NCBI RefSeq assembly: GCF_015712065.1
Contig: NZ_JACFYZ010000007.1
Location: 124,001-188,000 of the forward strand
Length of the DNA: 64,000 nt
Direction: 5' to 3'
DNA from: Ectopseudomonas chengduensis
GTDB lineage: Bacteria > Pseudomonadota > Gammaproteobacteria > Pseudomonadales > Pseudomonadaceae
The translations under genes were made by a program, and so were the position numbers. Shown here piece after piece: positions 47,276 through 60,245 of the stretch (its first letter is position 1; each line of letters begins with the position of its first letter). The notes under the pieces are model-generated. The model worked only from the letters and a program-made list of their open reading frames with translations. It was not told where the DNA came from and searched no databases.

Positions 47276-47973
47276 CAGTCTTTCCTCAGCGTCTGGATCA
47301 TGTAGTTGACGTCAACGTCCGCCTCCAGCTTGTAGTGCTTGGTCAGCGGGTTGTAGGTCAGGCCGATGATGTCCTTGACCTCCAGCCCGGCCGCGCGGCT
47401 CCAGGCGCCGAGTTCGGACGGGCGGATGAATTTCTTGAAGTCGTGGGTACCGCGTGGCAGCAGGCGCAGGATGTATTCGGCGCCGATCACTGCGAACAGG
47501 TACGCCTTGGGGTTGCGGTTGATGGTGGAGAAGAACACCTGGCCGCCCGGTTTGACCAGTCTGTGGCAGGCACGGATGACCGAGGAGGGATCGGGTACGT
47601 GCTCGAGCATTTCCAGGCAGGTGACGACGTCGAACTGTTCCGGCATTTCTTCTGCCAGTGCTTCGGCGGTGATCTGTCGGTAGTCGACTTCGACGCCAGA
47701 TTCCAGCTGGTGCAGCTGGGCGACCGACAGCGGGGCCTCGCCCATATCGATACCCATCACCGTTGCGCCGCGCTGGGCCATGGCTTCACTGAGGATGCCG
47801 CCGCCACAACCGACGTCCAGTACGCGCTTGCCGGCCAGGCCGACGCGCTCGTCGATCCAGTTGACCCGCAGCGGGTTGATATCGTGCAGAGGTTTGAACT
47901 CGCTTTCGCGGTCCCACCAGCGGTGTGCCAGGGCCTCGAATTTGGCGATTTCGGCGCGGTCGACGTTGCTCAT
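47275..47973 (-). CDS. ubiG: UbiG, ubiquinone O-methyltransferase
   Basis: This SAM-dependent methyltransferase (232 aa) performs both O-methylation steps of ubiquinone synthesis. The sequence shows [19 protein letters not shown] near the N-terminus, the SAM motif [21 protein letters not shown] and [11 protein letters not shown]. The C-terminal GLTYNPL, followed by DVDVNYM, is typical of UbiG. The start at 47973 (MSNVDRAEI) is preferred to one two codons upstream. It is the first gene of a ubiG-mupP-yciK operon. Confidence 0.95.
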   Translation of the reverse strand: MSNVDRAEIAKFEALAHRWWDRESEFKPLHDINPLRVNWIDERVGLAGKRVLDVGCGGGILSEAMAQRGATVMGIDMGEAPLSVAQLHQLESGVEVDYRQITAEALAEEMPEQFDVVTCLEMLEHVPDPSSVIRACHRLVKPGGQVFFSTINRNPKAYLFAVIGAEYILRLLPRGTHDFKKFIRPSELGAWSRAAGLEVKDIIGLTYNPLTKHYKLEADVDVNYMIQTLRKD

Positions 47974-48092
47974 AAGCATCTCTATTCAAAGCATGGAAAG
48001 CGTATCGCCGCTATGTTGCCAGTTTAAGAACGGGCGTGGGGCGGCGCGGATTCGTTCAATGTATGTCAGTTTGTCGCAGTCGTTCCGTGAGC

Positions 48093-48114
48093 GTAGCCCG
48101 GATGCAATCCGGGG
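48093..48114. repeat. GTAGCCCGGAT-family palindrome abutting mtaD
   Basis: GTAGCCCGGATGCAATCCGG starts at 48093, 15 bp before the mtaD stop codon. The second arm of the element seems to fall in the mtaD end (GGCTGCATCCGG), suggesting that the repeat inserted at, and altered, the gene terminus. Confidence 0.6.
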
Positions 48115-48128
48115 CGATTGCATTCTTC

Positions 48129-49463
48129 TCAGGCTGCATCCGGCGACCTTTGGGCAATCCTGGCTCCCCATTCCCTGGCCTTGGCGATCAGCTCGCTTTC
48201 GTCCATGCGCGTCAGGCGGCCGTCGTCCAGCAGCTGCTTGCCGCCAACCCACAAATGCTTGACGCAGTCGCGGCCGCTGGCATAGATGAGTTGCGACACC
48301 GGGTCGTAGATCGGTTGCTGGGCCAGGCCGGAAAGATCGAAGGCGACCACATCGGCCAGCTTGCCCAGTTCCAGCGAGCCGGTCTGTGTTTCCAGTCCCA
48401 GTGCGCGGGCGCCATTCAAGGTGGCCATACGCAAGGCGCTGTGAGCGTTCAGGGCAGTGGCGGAGCCGGCGACGGCCTTGGCCAGCAGGGCGGCGGTACG
48501 GGTTTCGCCGAGCAGGTCGAGGTCGTTGTTGCTGGCGGCGCCATCGGTGCCGATGGCGACGTTGACGCCGGCCTGCCACAGGCGTTCGACCGGGCAGAAG
48601 CCGCTGGCCAGTTTGAGGTTGGACTCGGGGCAATGCACGATGCTGCAGTTGTGCTCCACCAGCAGCGCCAGGTCCTCGTCATCGATCTGCGTCATGTGCA
48701 CCGCCTGGAAGCGCGGGCCGAGCAGGCCGAGGCGAGCCAGGCGCGCCAGCGGACGTTCGCCGTGCTTAGCGACGGCTTCGGCCACTTCCTGCGCGGTTTC
48801 GTGCACATGCATATGAATGCCGGCATCCAGCTCGTCAGCCAGTACGCGAATCTGTTCCAGTTTGTCGTCGCTGACCGTGTAAGGCGCGTGGGGGCCGAAA
48901 GCGATGCGAATTCGCGGGTGCTGCTTGAGGTCATCGAACAGCTGCAGGCCCGTACGCAGCGCTTCGGCAGCGTTGAGTGCGCCGGGTACCGGGAAGTCCA
49001 GTACAGGGACGGTGATCTGCGCGCGCACGCCGGCGTTGTGCACACGTTCGGCGGCGGTCTGCGGGTAGAAGTACATGTCTGAGAAGCAGCTGATGCCGCC
49101 CTTGATCTGTTCGGCGATGGCCAGATCGGTGCCATCGCGGACGAAATCCTCGTCGACCCACTTACCCTCGGCGGGCCAGATATGTTCGTGCAGCCAGGTC
49201 ATCAGTGGCAGGTCGTCGGCGATGCCGCGCAAAAGCGTCATCGCGGCGTGGCCGTGGGCGTTGATCAGGCCGGGGGCAAGCAGGCATTGCGGCAGCTCGC
49301 GCACCTCGGTCGCCGGGTGGCGCAAGGCCTCGCTGCGCGGTGCGATCAGCGCGATACGTCCGTCGCGGATGCCCAGGCCATGGTCGCGTAGCACCACCCC
49401 GGCCGGCTCAACGGGCACCAGCCAGGTGGGCAGGAGCAGCAGGTCGAGAGAGGCTTCGGGCAT
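48129..49463 (-). CDS. mtaD: 5'-methylthioadenosine/SAH deaminase (TRZ/ATZ family)
   Basis: This amidohydrolase (444 aa) has the metal motif [18 protein letters not shown], the loop [13 protein letters not shown] and the catalytic Asp in [12 protein letters not shown]. In PAO1 the orthologue PA3170 deaminates methylthioadenosine to methylthioinosine in the unusual Pseudomonas salvage route. It lies divergent from mtnA of the same pathway with a 160-bp shared promoter region, a clear functional pairing. The C-terminal residues lie next to a palindromic repeat and could be altered by it. Confidence 0.93.
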   Translation of the reverse strand: MPEASLDLLLLPTWLVPVEPAGVVLRDHGLGIRDGRIALIAPRSEALRHPATEVRELPQCLLAPGLINAHGHAAMTLLRGIADDLPLMTWLHEHIWPAEGKWVDEDFVRDGTDLAIAEQIKGGISCFSDMYFYPQTAAERVHNAGVRAQITVPVLDFPVPGALNAAEALRTGLQLFDDLKQHPRIRIAFGPHAPYTVSDDKLEQIRVLADELDAGIHMHVHETAQEVAEAVAKHGERPLARLARLGLLGPRFQAVHMTQIDDEDLALLVEHNCSIVHCPESNLKLASGFCPVERLWQAGVNVAIGTDGAASNNDLDLLGETRTAALLAKAVAGSATALNAHSALRMATLNGARALGLETQTGSLELGKLADVVAFDLSGLAQQPIYDPVSQLIYASGRDCVKHLWVGGKQLLDDGRLTRMDESELIAKAREWGARIAQRSPDAA

Positions 49464-49623
49464 GGGGGATTGTCCGTCTGGCTTGATCGATGCAAGGAAG
49501 ATCGCCAGTGTATAGATGAACGCACCTGGCTTGAAGTCGTGAGGGCGTGCTGGATTGTTCGGCTGGTCTTGGTCGGTCTGCGTATAATCCGCGATTTTTT
49601 GGCGGTGACAGATGGAGTGCGCG

Positions 49624-50700
49624 ATGCGCGAGCAATTGCTGGCGGTGGAGAAGGTTCAGGCAATCGAGTGGCGCGATGGTGCGTTGTACCTGCTCGATCA
49701 GCGCCTGCTGCCGCATCGGCAGGCCTGGTTGCGCTTCGATTCTGCCGCCGAGGTGGCTGACGCGATTCGCGATATGGTGGTGCGCGGCGCGCCGGCTATC
49801 GGCATCGCTGCTGCCTATGGCCTGGTGCTGGGCGTCCGAGCTCGGCTGCAGGCTGGTGGTGACTGGCGCGAGGCGCTGGAGGCGGATTTTGTCAGTCTCG
49901 AGCGCTCGCGTCCTACCGCGGTAAACCTGTTCTGGGCTCTGCAGCGCATGCGTGAGCGCCTGGCGCGACTCAAGGATGGCGACGACATCCTGGCCCTGCT
50001 GGAGGCCGAGGCGGTGGGGATTCATCTCAGCGACCGTGAGGCCAACCTGACCATGGCGCAACTGGGCATGGAGCTGATTCGCAAGCATCAGGGCAACCCG
50101 CAGGTGCTGCTGACTCACTGCAACGCCGGTGCGCTGGCGACCGGCGGCTTTGGTACGGCGCTCGGGGTGATCCGCGCGGCGTATCTGGAAGGCTTGGTCG
50201 AGCAGGTCTATGTCGATGAAACCCGTCCCTGGCTACAGGGCGCACGGTTGACTGCCTGGGAATTGGCTGGCGACGGGGTGCCGGTCACTCTCAATGCCGA
50301 TGCGGCTGCCGCTCACCTGATGAAAACCAAGGGCATCACCTGGGTCATAGTCGGGGCTGACCGCATTACTGCCAACGGCGATGTGGCGAACAAGATCGGT
50401 ACCTACCAGCTGGCGGTCAACGCGATGCATCACGGCGTGCGCCTGATGGTGGTGGCTCCCAGCTCGACCATCGACATGAGCCTGGAAAGCGGCGACGACA
50501 TTGTGCTTGAAGAGCGTGATGGTCGTGAGCTGCTGGAGGTGGCGGGGCATCGGGTTGCAGCGGATGTGCATGCCGTCAACCCGGTGTTCGATGTGACGCC
50601 GGCTGACCTGGTCGACTACATCGTGACCGAGAAAGGCGTGATCGAACGCCCTGATAGCGCCAAGCTGGCGCAGTTGATGTGTCGCAAGCGCCTGCACTGA
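49624..50700 (+). CDS. mtnA: MtnA, methylthioribose-1-phosphate isomerase
   Basis: This enzyme (358 aa) converts methylthioribose-1-phosphate to methylthioribulose-1-phosphate. The motifs are [16 protein letters not shown], the catalytic Cys in [29 protein letters not shown] with the catalytic Asp, and [20 protein letters not shown]. The start at 49624 has GGAG about 7 bp upstream, and the length equals that of the PAO1 protein as I recall it. ATG 49612 is an alternative. The gene is paired head-to-head with mtaD. Confidence 0.95.
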   Translation: MREQLLAVEKVQAIEWRDGALYLLDQRLLPHRQAWLRFDSAAEVADAIRDMVVRGAPAIGIAAAYGLVLGVRARLQAGGDWREALEADFVSLERSRPTAVNLFWALQRMRERLARLKDGDDILALLEAEAVGIHLSDREANLTMAQLGMELIRKHQGNPQVLLTHCNAGALATGGFGTALGVIRAAYLEGLVEQVYVDETRPWLQGARLTAWELAGDGVPVTLNADAAAAHLMKTKGITWVIVGADRITANGDVANKIGTYQLAVNAMHHGVRLMVVAPSSTIDMSLESGDDIVLEERDGRELLEVAGHRVAADVHAVNPVFDVTPADLVDYIVTEKGVIERPDSAKLAQLMCRKRLH

Positions 50701-50724
50701 GCTGATCGAGCGCGGCTTACTCCT

Positions 50725-50929
50725 TGTGGGAGCCCCGCCCCGGGGCGAAGCTTTTGCAGCTTTCTTGTGGTTTGCCACCTTTGCGGCATGGGCCAGATAT
50801 CGTGGAATGGCCGCCATTCGCCGCGGGGCGCGGCTCCTACACAGATTGCGGTGTTCGATGGTGTGGCGTAGGAGCCCCGCCCTCGGGGCGAAGCCTTTGC
50901 GTTCACTGGTCGTGCGGCAGCTCCTACAG
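50725..50929. repeat. REP cluster between mtnA and gyrA
   Basis: At least two inverted REP pairs: GTGGGAGCCCCGCCCCGGGG (50725) with CCGCGGGGCGCGGCTCCTAC (ending about 50840), and GTAGGAGCCCCGCCCTCGGG (50868) with a truncated GGCAGCTCCTACAGG (ending 50930). The remaining 50930-51186, which must hold the gyrA promoter, shows no clear consensus that I can support. Confidence 0.8.
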
Positions 50930-51186
50930 GTTGGTCGTTTCGCCTCTTTCCGTCTCGTTTGCTCCGCTTCTCCATGAGGGTGCTCGGGGTAGGTGTGTGG
51001 CGCGCTTTGTGGTAATCTCCGGCAGTTTTCAAGGGGGCTGACTACAGCCACCTTCACTGCATCGAATCGTGACATAACTCGTTGATTTGTCGTGAGTCGC
51101 TGATGGCTTGAGGCTATCGCGACGAGCTCCATGGCGTTCAGGAAGAATGACGCGGAGTTTCACCAGAAAAAGGAACCAGGCTTCTC

Positions 51187-53955
<2,769 letters not shown>

Positions 53956-53966
53956 AGTCGGGCTCC

Positions 53967-54012
53967 GTGGGAGGGGCTTTAGCCGCGACTATCGTGCTAA
54001 AGCCCCTCCCAT
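53967..54012. repeat. Long palindrome after gyrA
   Basis: GTGGGAGGGGCTTTAGC (53967-53983) and GCTAAAGCCCCTCCCAT (53996-54012) form a 17-bp stem with one end G/T pair and a 12-nt loop. No T-run follows. It may act as transcript boundary between gyrA and serC. Confidence 0.75.
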
Positions 54013-54080
54013 AGGCACGGTGACAGTGTGGACATGCCATCGCCTGGTGGTGGCGTTCTGTGAATCTGAGAGAGACAGAC

Positions 54081-55166
54081 GTGAGCAAGCGAGCTTTTAA
54101 CTTCTGCGCCGGCCCGGCCGCGCTGCCGACCGCTGTACTGCAACGCGCCCAGGCCGAGATGCTCGACTGGCAAGGCAAGGGCCTCTCGGTGATGGAGATG
54201 AGCCATCGCAGCGATGAGTACGTGGCCATCGCCAGTCAGGCCGAGCAGGACCTGCGTGATCTGCTCGCTGTGCCCAATGACTACAAGGTGCTGTTCCTGC
54301 AGGGCGGTGCTAGCCAGCAGTTCGCCGAGATTCCGCTGAACCTGCTGCCGGAAGACGGCGTGGCCGACTACGTTGAAACCGGCATCTGGTCGAAGAAGGC
54401 CATCGAAGAAGCGCGTCGCTATGGCGCCATCAACGTGGCTGCCAGCGCCAAGGCGCATGATTACTTCGCCATTCCCGGTCAGAACGACTGGCAGCTGTCG
54501 AAAGACGCTGCCTACGTGCATTACTGCAGCAACGAGACCATCGGCGGTCTGCAGTTCGACTGGGTGCCGCAGGTCGGCGATACCCCGCTGGTCGCCGACA
54601 TGTCTTCGGACATCCTCTCGCGTTCGCTGGATGTTTCGCAGTTCGGCCTGATCTACGCCGGTGCGCAGAAGAACATCGGCCCGAGCGGTCTGGTGGTGGT
54701 GATCGTCCGTGAAGACCTGCTCGGTCGCGCCCGTTCCAGCTGCCCGACCATGCTCGACTACAAAATCTCCGCCGATAACGGTTCGATGTACAACACCCCG
54801 GCGACCTATTCCTGGTACCTCTCCGGCCTGGTCTTCCAGTGGCTGAAGGAGCAGGGCGGCGTAGAGGCCATGGAGCGCATCAACCGCGCCAAGAAGGACC
54901 TGCTGTACAAGGCCATCGACGACAGCGATTTCTACAGCAACCCCATCGCCCACAACGCGCGTTCCTGGATGAACGTGCCGTTCCGCCTGGCTGACGAGAA
55001 GCTGGACAAGGCCTTCCTCGCTGGTGCCGATGAGCGCGGCCTGCTCAACCTGAAAGGGCATCGCTCGGTCGGTGGCATGCGTGCCTCGATCTACAACGCC
55101 GTGGGTATGGATGCGGTCGAGGCGCTGGTGGCCTATATGGCCGAGTTCGAGAAGGAGCACGCCTGA
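54081..55166 (+). CDS. serC: Phosphoserine aminotransferase SerC
   Basis: SerC (361 aa) is a PLP-dependent class V aminotransferase for serine and pyridoxine synthesis. It starts MSKRAFNFCAGPAALP at GTG 54081, preceded by AGAGAGA. Motifs are GGASQQFAEIPLNL, the PLP lysine in GAQKNIGPSG, and RSWMNVPFRL. It opens the serC-pheA-cysC-hisC-tyrA/aroA-cmk-rpsA run, with its stop codon 1 bp before pheA. The in-frame GTG at 54060 would add seven residues without support. Confidence 0.97.
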   Translation: MSKRAFNFCAGPAALPTAVLQRAQAEMLDWQGKGLSVMEMSHRSDEYVAIASQAEQDLRDLLAVPNDYKVLFLQGGASQQFAEIPLNLLPEDGVADYVETGIWSKKAIEEARRYGAINVAASAKAHDYFAIPGQNDWQLSKDAAYVHYCSNETIGGLQFDWVPQVGDTPLVADMSSDILSRSLDVSQFGLIYAGAQKNIGPSGLVVVIVREDLLGRARSSCPTMLDYKISADNGSMYNTPATYSWYLSGLVFQWLKEQGGVEAMERINRAKKDLLYKAIDDSDFYSNPIAHNARSWMNVPFRLADEKLDKAFLAGADERGLLNLKGHRSVGGMRASIYNAVGMDAVEALVAYMAEFEKEHA

Positions 55167-55167
55167 T

Positions 55168-56262
55168 ATGTCCGAGCAGGAACTGCAAGCGCTGCGGGTA
55201 CGCATCGACAACCTCGATGAGCGCATCCTCGAGCTGATCAGCGACCGTGCCCGCTGCGCCGAAGAAGTCGCGCGAGTGAAAATGAAGGAGTTGAAGGAGG
55301 GTGAGTCGCCCGTCTTCTACCGCCCCGAGCGCGAAGCTCAGGTGCTCAAACGCGTGATGGAGCGAAATAAGGGACCGCTGGGCAATGAGGAAATGGCGCG
55401 GTTGTTCCGCGAAATCATGTCCTCCTGCCTGGCGCTGGAAAACCCGTTGAAAGTCGCTTATCTCGGCCCTGAAGGCACCTTCAGTCAGGCAGCGGCGATG
55501 AAGCACTTCGGTCATGCGGTGATCAGCGTGCCGATGGCGGCCATCGACGAGGTGTTCCGCGAAGTGGCTGCCGGTGCGGTCAACTTCGGCGTGGTGCCGG
55601 TGGAGAACTCCACCGAAGGCGCGATCAACCACACCCTCGACAGCTTCCTCGAGCACGACATGGTGATCTGCGGCGAAGTCGAGCTGCGCATTCACCATCA
55701 CCTGCTGGTCGGCGAGACCACCAAGACCGACAAGATCACCCGCATCTACTCCCATGCCCAGTCGCTGGCACAGTGCCGCAAGTGGCTCGATGCGCACTAC
55801 CCGAACGTCGAGCGCGTGGCGGTTTCCAGCAACGCCGATGCGGCCAAGCGGGTCAAGAGCGAGTGGAACAGTGCGGCTATCGCTGGCGACATGGCGGCCA
55901 ACCTGTATGGCCTGACCAAGCTGGCGGAAAAGATCGAGGATCGCCCGGACAACTCCACGCGCTTCCTTATCATCGGCAGCCAGGAAGTGCCGCCGACCGG
56001 CGACGACAAGACCTCGATCATCGTTTCCATGCGCAACAAGCCGGGCGCGCTGCATGAGTTGCTGGTGCCGTTCCACAATAACGGCATCGACCTGACTCGC
56101 ATCGAGACTCGTCCTTCGCGCAGTGGCAAGTGGACCTACGTGTTCTTCATCGACTTCGTCGGCCACCACCGTGATCCGCTGATCAAGGATGTGTTGGAAA
56201 AACTTGCCCAGGAGGCCGTGGCGCTGAAGGTGCTGGGCTCATATCCGAAGGCGGTGCTTTGA
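55168..56262 (+). CDS. pheA: Chorismate mutase/prephenate dehydratase PheA
   Basis: This bifunctional enzyme (364 aa) makes phenylpyruvate. It has an AroQ chorismate mutase domain (about residues 1-90, LRVRIDNLDERILELISDRA) and a prephenate dehydratase domain (about 94-270) with LGPEGTFSQAA, NSTEGAINHTLDSF and STRFLIIGSQ. An ACT domain for Phe feedback follows (KPGALHELLVPF, GIDLTRIETRPS). The ATG follows the serC stop after one base. The stop at 56262 abuts the start of cysC, so translation is probably coupled. Confidence 0.97.
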   Translation: MSEQELQALRVRIDNLDERILELISDRARCAEEVARVKMKELKEGESPVFYRPEREAQVLKRVMERNKGPLGNEEMARLFREIMSSCLALENPLKVAYLGPEGTFSQAAAMKHFGHAVISVPMAAIDEVFREVAAGAVNFGVVPVENSTEGAINHTLDSFLEHDMVICGEVELRIHHHLLVGETTKTDKITRIYSHAQSLAQCRKWLDAHYPNVERVAVSSNADAAKRVKSEWNSAAIAGDMAANLYGLTKLAEKIEDRPDNSTRFLIIGSQEVPPTGDDKTSIIVSMRNKPGALHELLVPFHNNGIDLTRIETRPSRSGKWTYVFFIDFVGHHRDPLIKDVLEKLAQEAVALKVLGSYPKAVL

Positions 56263-56859
56263 GTGGAGCCTGGGCTTCAGGCGCCGCTGGGCTCCTCGCT
56301 TGTAGAGTGCAGCCAACGGGCACTGAGCAGGCAGCAGGAGCCTTGCGTCATCTGGTTCACGGGGCTCAGTGGTGCGGGCAAGTCGACTCTGGCCGGAGCG
56401 CTGGAGCGCAGCCTGCAAGCCGAGGGTCGGCATACCTATCTGCTCGATGGAGATCGTCTGTGTCTCGGTCTGAATCGTGATCTGGGTTTCTCCGAGCATG
56501 ATCGGCAAGAGAATGTTCGTCGTGCTGCTGAGGTGGCGGCATTGATGGTCGATGCAGGGTTGGTCGTGCTGGCTGCGTTCATTTCGCCTTTTCGTGTTGA
56601 TCGCGATGCTGTGCGTCAATTGTTGCCCGGTCGATTCGTCGAGGTCTTCATTGATACGCCTCTGCACGTTTGCGAGGCCCGTGATCCGAAGGGACTGTAC
56701 CGGCGGGCACGGGCCGGCCTGGTCAAGAACGTCACGGGGCTTGATTCTCCATTCGAGGCGCCGCAGGCTGCCGAATTGCGTTTCGATACCAGCAGCTGTT
56801 CGGTTGCAGAGGCCGTGCAGCAGATCCACGACTACCTCAGGAGTCGTCATGCCCTGTGA
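56263..56859 (+). CDS. cysC: Adenylylsulfate kinase CysC inserted in the pheA-hisC interval
   Basis: This APS kinase (198 aa) makes PAPS from APS and ATP. It has the P-loop GLSGAGKST (about residues 34-42), LDGDRLCLGLNRDLGFSE, the FISPFRVDRDAVRQLL block and LYRRARAGLVKNVTGLDSPFE. All APS-kinase blocks are intact. The start is GTG 56263, directly after the pheA stop; the N-terminal 27 residues are less typical, and a later start is possible. A hand count over 56461-56700 gives about 55% GC against about 62% in 57361-57600. In PAO1, pheA is followed directly by hisC, so this gene looks acquired. No sulfate-assimilation genes are nearby. Confidence 0.9.
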   Translation: MEPGLQAPLGSSLVECSQRALSRQQEPCVIWFTGLSGAGKSTLAGALERSLQAEGRHTYLLDGDRLCLGLNRDLGFSEHDRQENVRRAAEVAALMVDAGLVVLAAFISPFRVDRDAVRQLLPGRFVEVFIDTPLHVCEARDPKGLYRRARAGLVKNVTGLDSPFEAPQAAELRFDTSSCSVAEAVQQIHDYLRSRHAL

Positions 56860-56898
56860 TTTGGTCAACCGTATTGCGTTAGAGAAGAGCCTCCATTC

Positions 56899-58008
56899 AT
56901 GAGTTGCGATTTCCTAGCCCTGGCCCAGCCAGGCGTGCAAAAGCTGTCCCCCTACGTACCAGGCAAGCCAGTCGACGAGTTGGCTCGTGAGCTGGGGCTC
57001 GATCCGGCCGGTATCGTCAAGCTGGCCAGCAATGAGAATCCGCTCGGCCCGAGCGACAAGGTGCTGGCAGCGATTCGCGCCGAGCTGGACGAGCTGACCC
57101 GCTACCCGGATGGCAATGGCTTCACCCTCAAGACTGCGTTGGCTGCCCGCTACGGCGTCGACGCCGCGCAGGTGACGTTGGGCAATGGCTCCAACGACAT
57201 CCTTGAGCTGGTTGCCCGTGCCTATCTAGCACCTGGTCTCAACGCCGTGTTCAGCGACTACGCCTTCGCGGTTTACCCCATCGCCACCCAGGCAGTCGGC
57301 GCGCAGGGCAAGATCGTGCCGGCCAAGGATTACGCTCACGACCTGCAGGCGATGCTTGCCGCCATCGATGACAACACCCGCGTTGTCTTCATTGCCAACC
57401 CCAACAACCCGACCGGTACCTGGTTCGGGCCGGATGCGCTGGAAGCCTTCCTGGCCCAGGTGCCGGAATCGGTGCTGGTGGTGTTGGACGAAGCCTATAT
57501 CGAGTACGCCGAAGGCGACGAGCTGCCAGACGGTCTTGATTACCTGGCGCGCTATCCGAACTTGCTGGTCTCGCGCACCTTCTCCAAGGCCTACGGCCTG
57601 GCTTCGTTGCGTGTCGGCTACGCCATCAGCTCGCCGGCGATCGCCGATGTGCTCAACCGCGTGCGTCAGCCGTTCAACGTCAACAGCCTCGCGCTGGCCG
57701 CAGCCTGCGCCGCGCTGGCCGATGCCGATTACCTGGCCGAGAGCCGTCGCTTGAACGATGCCGGGATGCAGCAGCTGGAAGAGGGCTTGCGTGCCCTGGG
57801 GTTGAGCTGGATTGCCTCCAGGGCCAACTTCATCGCCGTCGATTTTGGCCGCGACACCGCCGCGATCAACCAGGCGCTGCTGCGTGAAGGGGTGATCGTG
57901 CGGCCGATGGCCGGTTACCGCATGCCGAATTTCCTGCGCGTCTCCATCGGTTTGCCGAGAGAGAACGCACGCTTCCTCGAGGCGCTGGCCAAGGTGCTGT
58001 CGGCGTGA
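56899..58008 (+). CDS. hisC: Histidinol-phosphate/aromatic aminotransferase HisC
   Basis: This PLP aminotransferase of fold type I (369 aa) has LASNENPLGPS at the N-terminus, NPNNPTGTW, LDEAYIEYA and the PLP lysine in SRTFSKAYGLASLRVGY. It can serve histidine synthesis and, in this aromatic operon, probably also tyrosine/phenylalanine transamination, as proposed for HisC2 of pseudomonads. Its stop overlaps the tyrA-aroA start (GTGA). Position and size match PA3165 (from memory). Confidence 0.95.
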   Translation: MSCDFLALAQPGVQKLSPYVPGKPVDELARELGLDPAGIVKLASNENPLGPSDKVLAAIRAELDELTRYPDGNGFTLKTALAARYGVDAAQVTLGNGSNDILELVARAYLAPGLNAVFSDYAFAVYPIATQAVGAQGKIVPAKDYAHDLQAMLAAIDDNTRVVFIANPNNPTGTWFGPDALEAFLAQVPESVLVVLDEAYIEYAEGDELPDGLDYLARYPNLLVSRTFSKAYGLASLRVGYAISSPAIADVLNRVRQPFNVNSLALAAACAALADADYLAESRRLNDAGMQQLEEGLRALGLSWIASRANFIAVDFGRDTAAINQALLREGVIVRPMAGYRMPNFLRVSIGLPRENARFLEALAKVLSA

Positions 58009-60245
58009 CTGTCACTGCAGTGCAATCCAATGCCCCTAAGATCGGCCGCCTGGTGGTGGTCGGCCTCGGCCTGATCGGTGGCTCCTTCGCCAAGGGCCTG
58101 CGTGAGCGTGGCCTGTGTCGGGAGGTGGTGGGGGTCGATCTGGATGCCGAATCCCGTCGTCTGGCGGTACAGCTGGGCGTTGTCGATCGTTGCGAGAGCG
58201 ACCTTGCTGCCGCCTGTCAGGGGGCTGATGTCATCCAGCTGGCAGTGCCTATCCTGGCCATGGAGAAGGTGCTTGCTCAGCTGGCCGCGCTGGATCTCGG
58301 CAATGCCGTGCTGACCGACGTCGGTAGCGCCAAGGGGAATGTCGTGCGTGCGGCACGTCTGGCATTTTCCGGCAAGGCTGTGCGACTGGTGCCCGGCCAT
58401 CCCATTGCGGGGTCCGAGCAGAGCGGGGTGGAGGCGGCCAACGCCGAGTTGTTCCGGCGCCACAAGGTCATCCTGACGCCCTGTGAGCACAGCGATGAGG
58501 CGGCTCTGGCGCTGGTCGAAGGGCTGTGGCGCGAGTTGGGGGCGGATGTCGAGGCGATGGAGGTCGAACATCACGACCAGGTGCTCGCCGCCACCAGCCA
58601 TCTGCCGCACCTGCTGGCCTTTACCCTGGTCGACTCGCTGGCCAAGCGCAGCGAGAACCTGGAAATTTTCCGCTATGCCGCCGGCGGTTTCCGCGACTTC
58701 ACGCGGATCGCCGGCAGTGATCCGGTGATGTGGCACGATATCTTCCTCGCCAATCGCGAGGCCGTGCTGCGCACACTGGATACGTTTCGCGACGACCTCG
58801 ACGCCTTGCGCGATGCGGTCGACGCCGGGGATGGGCATCAACTGCTGGGCGTGTTCACCCGCGCCCGCGTGGCCCGCGAACATTTCAGCAAAATTCTGGC
58901 CCGCAGGGCCTATGTGGACGCTATGCACTCGACCGATCTGATTTTCCTGGCAAAACCTGGTAGCTCGCTGGCTGGACGTATCCGCGTACCGGGTGACAAA
59001 TCCATCTCGCACCGTTCGATCATGCTGGGTTCGCTGGCCGAAGGCACCACCGAGGTCGAAGGCTTCCTCGAGGGTGAAGACGCCCTGGCCACGCTGCAGG
59101 CATTCCGCGACATGGGCGTGGTCATCGAAGGTCCGCACCACGGCCGCGTGACCATCCATGGCGTCGGCCTGCATGGCCTGAAAGCGCCGGCCGGCCCGCT
59201 GTACATGGGGAACTCCGGCACCTCCATGCGCTTGCTCTCCGGCTTGTTGGCCGCGCAGCCGTTCGACACCACGCTGACCGGTGATGCTTCGCTGTCCAAG
59301 CGCCCGATGAATCGCGTGGCCAAGCCGTTGCGTGAGATGGGGGCGGTGATCGAGACCGGCCCGGAAGGCCGTCCGCCACTGAGCATCAAAGGCGGTCAGC
59401 GCCTGACCGGCATGGCCTACGAAATGCCCATGGCCAGCGCCCAGGTCAAATCCTGCCTGCTGCTGGCCGGTTTGTACGCCGCTGGTAGCACCTCGGTGAC
59501 CGAGCCGGCGCCGACCCGTGATCACACCGAGCGCATGCTGCGCGGCTTCGGCTACCCGGTCAGCGTTGAGGGCAGCACTGCCAGCGTCGAGTCCGGCCAC
59601 AAACTGACCGCCACGTGCATCGAAGTACCGGCGGATATTTCCTCGGCTGCTTTCTTCCTGGTCGCTGCCAGCATCGCTGCAGGCTCCGAACTGGTGCTGG
59701 AACACGTCGGCATCAACCCGACTCGCACCGGCGTGATCGACATTCTGAAGCTGATGGGCGGTGACATCACCCTGGAAAACCAGCGTGAAGTCGGCGGTGA
59801 GCCAGTGGCCGACATTCGCGTGCGTGCGGCCAAGCTTAAAGGCATCGATATCCCGGAAGACCTGGTACCGCTGGCCATCGATGAATTCCCGGTGCTGTTC
59901 GTCGCTGCCGCCTGTGCCGAAGGTCGTACCGTGTTGCGCGGCGCCGAAGAGCTGCGCGTTAAAGAGTCCGACCGTATCCAGGTCATGGCCGATGGCCTGA
60001 TCGCCCTGGGCGTGAAGGCCGAGCCGACCCCGGACGGCATCATCATCGAAGGCGGCGCCATTGGCGGTGGCGAAGTCTGGGCGCATGGCGATCACCGTAT
60101 CGCCATGTCCTTCAGCGTCGCCTCGCTGCGCGCCAGTGCGCCAATTCGTATTCACGACTGCGCCAACGTCGCCACCTCCTTCCCCAACTTCCTTGCTTTG
60201 GCGGCTGAAGTCGGTATCAACGTGGCCGTAGAGGGCAACGCATGA
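58005..60245 (+). CDS. aroA: Fused TyrA-AroA: prephenate dehydrogenase and EPSP synthase
   Basis: The fusion (746 aa) joins two aromatic-pathway enzymes. Residues 1 to about 300 form a TyrA-type dehydrogenase with the NAD motif [22 protein letters not shown] and [14 protein letters not shown]. Residues about 310-746 form EPSP synthase with [39 protein letters not shown] and [10 protein letters not shown]. Fusion of these two is known in Pseudomonas. The start GTG 58005 overlaps the hisC stop, and the stop overlaps the cmk ATG, so the genes are translationally coupled. Confidence 0.97.
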   Translation: MTVTAVQSNAPKIGRLVVVGLGLIGGSFAKGLRERGLCREVVGVDLDAESRRLAVQLGVVDRCESDLAAACQGADVIQLAVPILAMEKVLAQLAALDLGNAVLTDVGSAKGNVVRAARLAFSGKAVRLVPGHPIAGSEQSGVEAANAELFRRHKVILTPCEHSDEAALALVEGLWRELGADVEAMEVEHHDQVLAATSHLPHLLAFTLVDSLAKRSENLEIFRYAAGGFRDFTRIAGSDPVMWHDIFLANREAVLRTLDTFRDDLDALRDAVDAGDGHQLLGVFTRARVAREHFSKILARRAYVDAMHSTDLIFLAKPGSSLAGRIRVPGDKSISHRSIMLGSLAEGTTEVEGFLEGEDALATLQAFRDMGVVIEGPHHGRVTIHGVGLHGLKAPAGPLYMGNSGTSMRLLSGLLAAQPFDTTLTGDASLSKRPMNRVAKPLREMGAVIETGPEGRPPLSIKGGQRLTGMAYEMPMASAQVKSCLLLAGLYAAGSTSVTEPAPTRDHTERMLRGFGYPVSVEGSTASVESGHKLTATCIEVPADISSAAFFLVAASIAAGSELVLEHVGINPTRTGVIDILKLMGGDITLENQREVGGEPVADIRVRAAKLKGIDIPEDLVPLAIDEFPVLFVAAACAEGRTVLRGAEELRVKESDRIQVMADGLIALGVKAEPTPDGIIIEGGAIGGGEVWAHGDHRIAMSFSVASLRASAPIRIHDCANVATSFPNFLALAAEVGINVAVEGNA

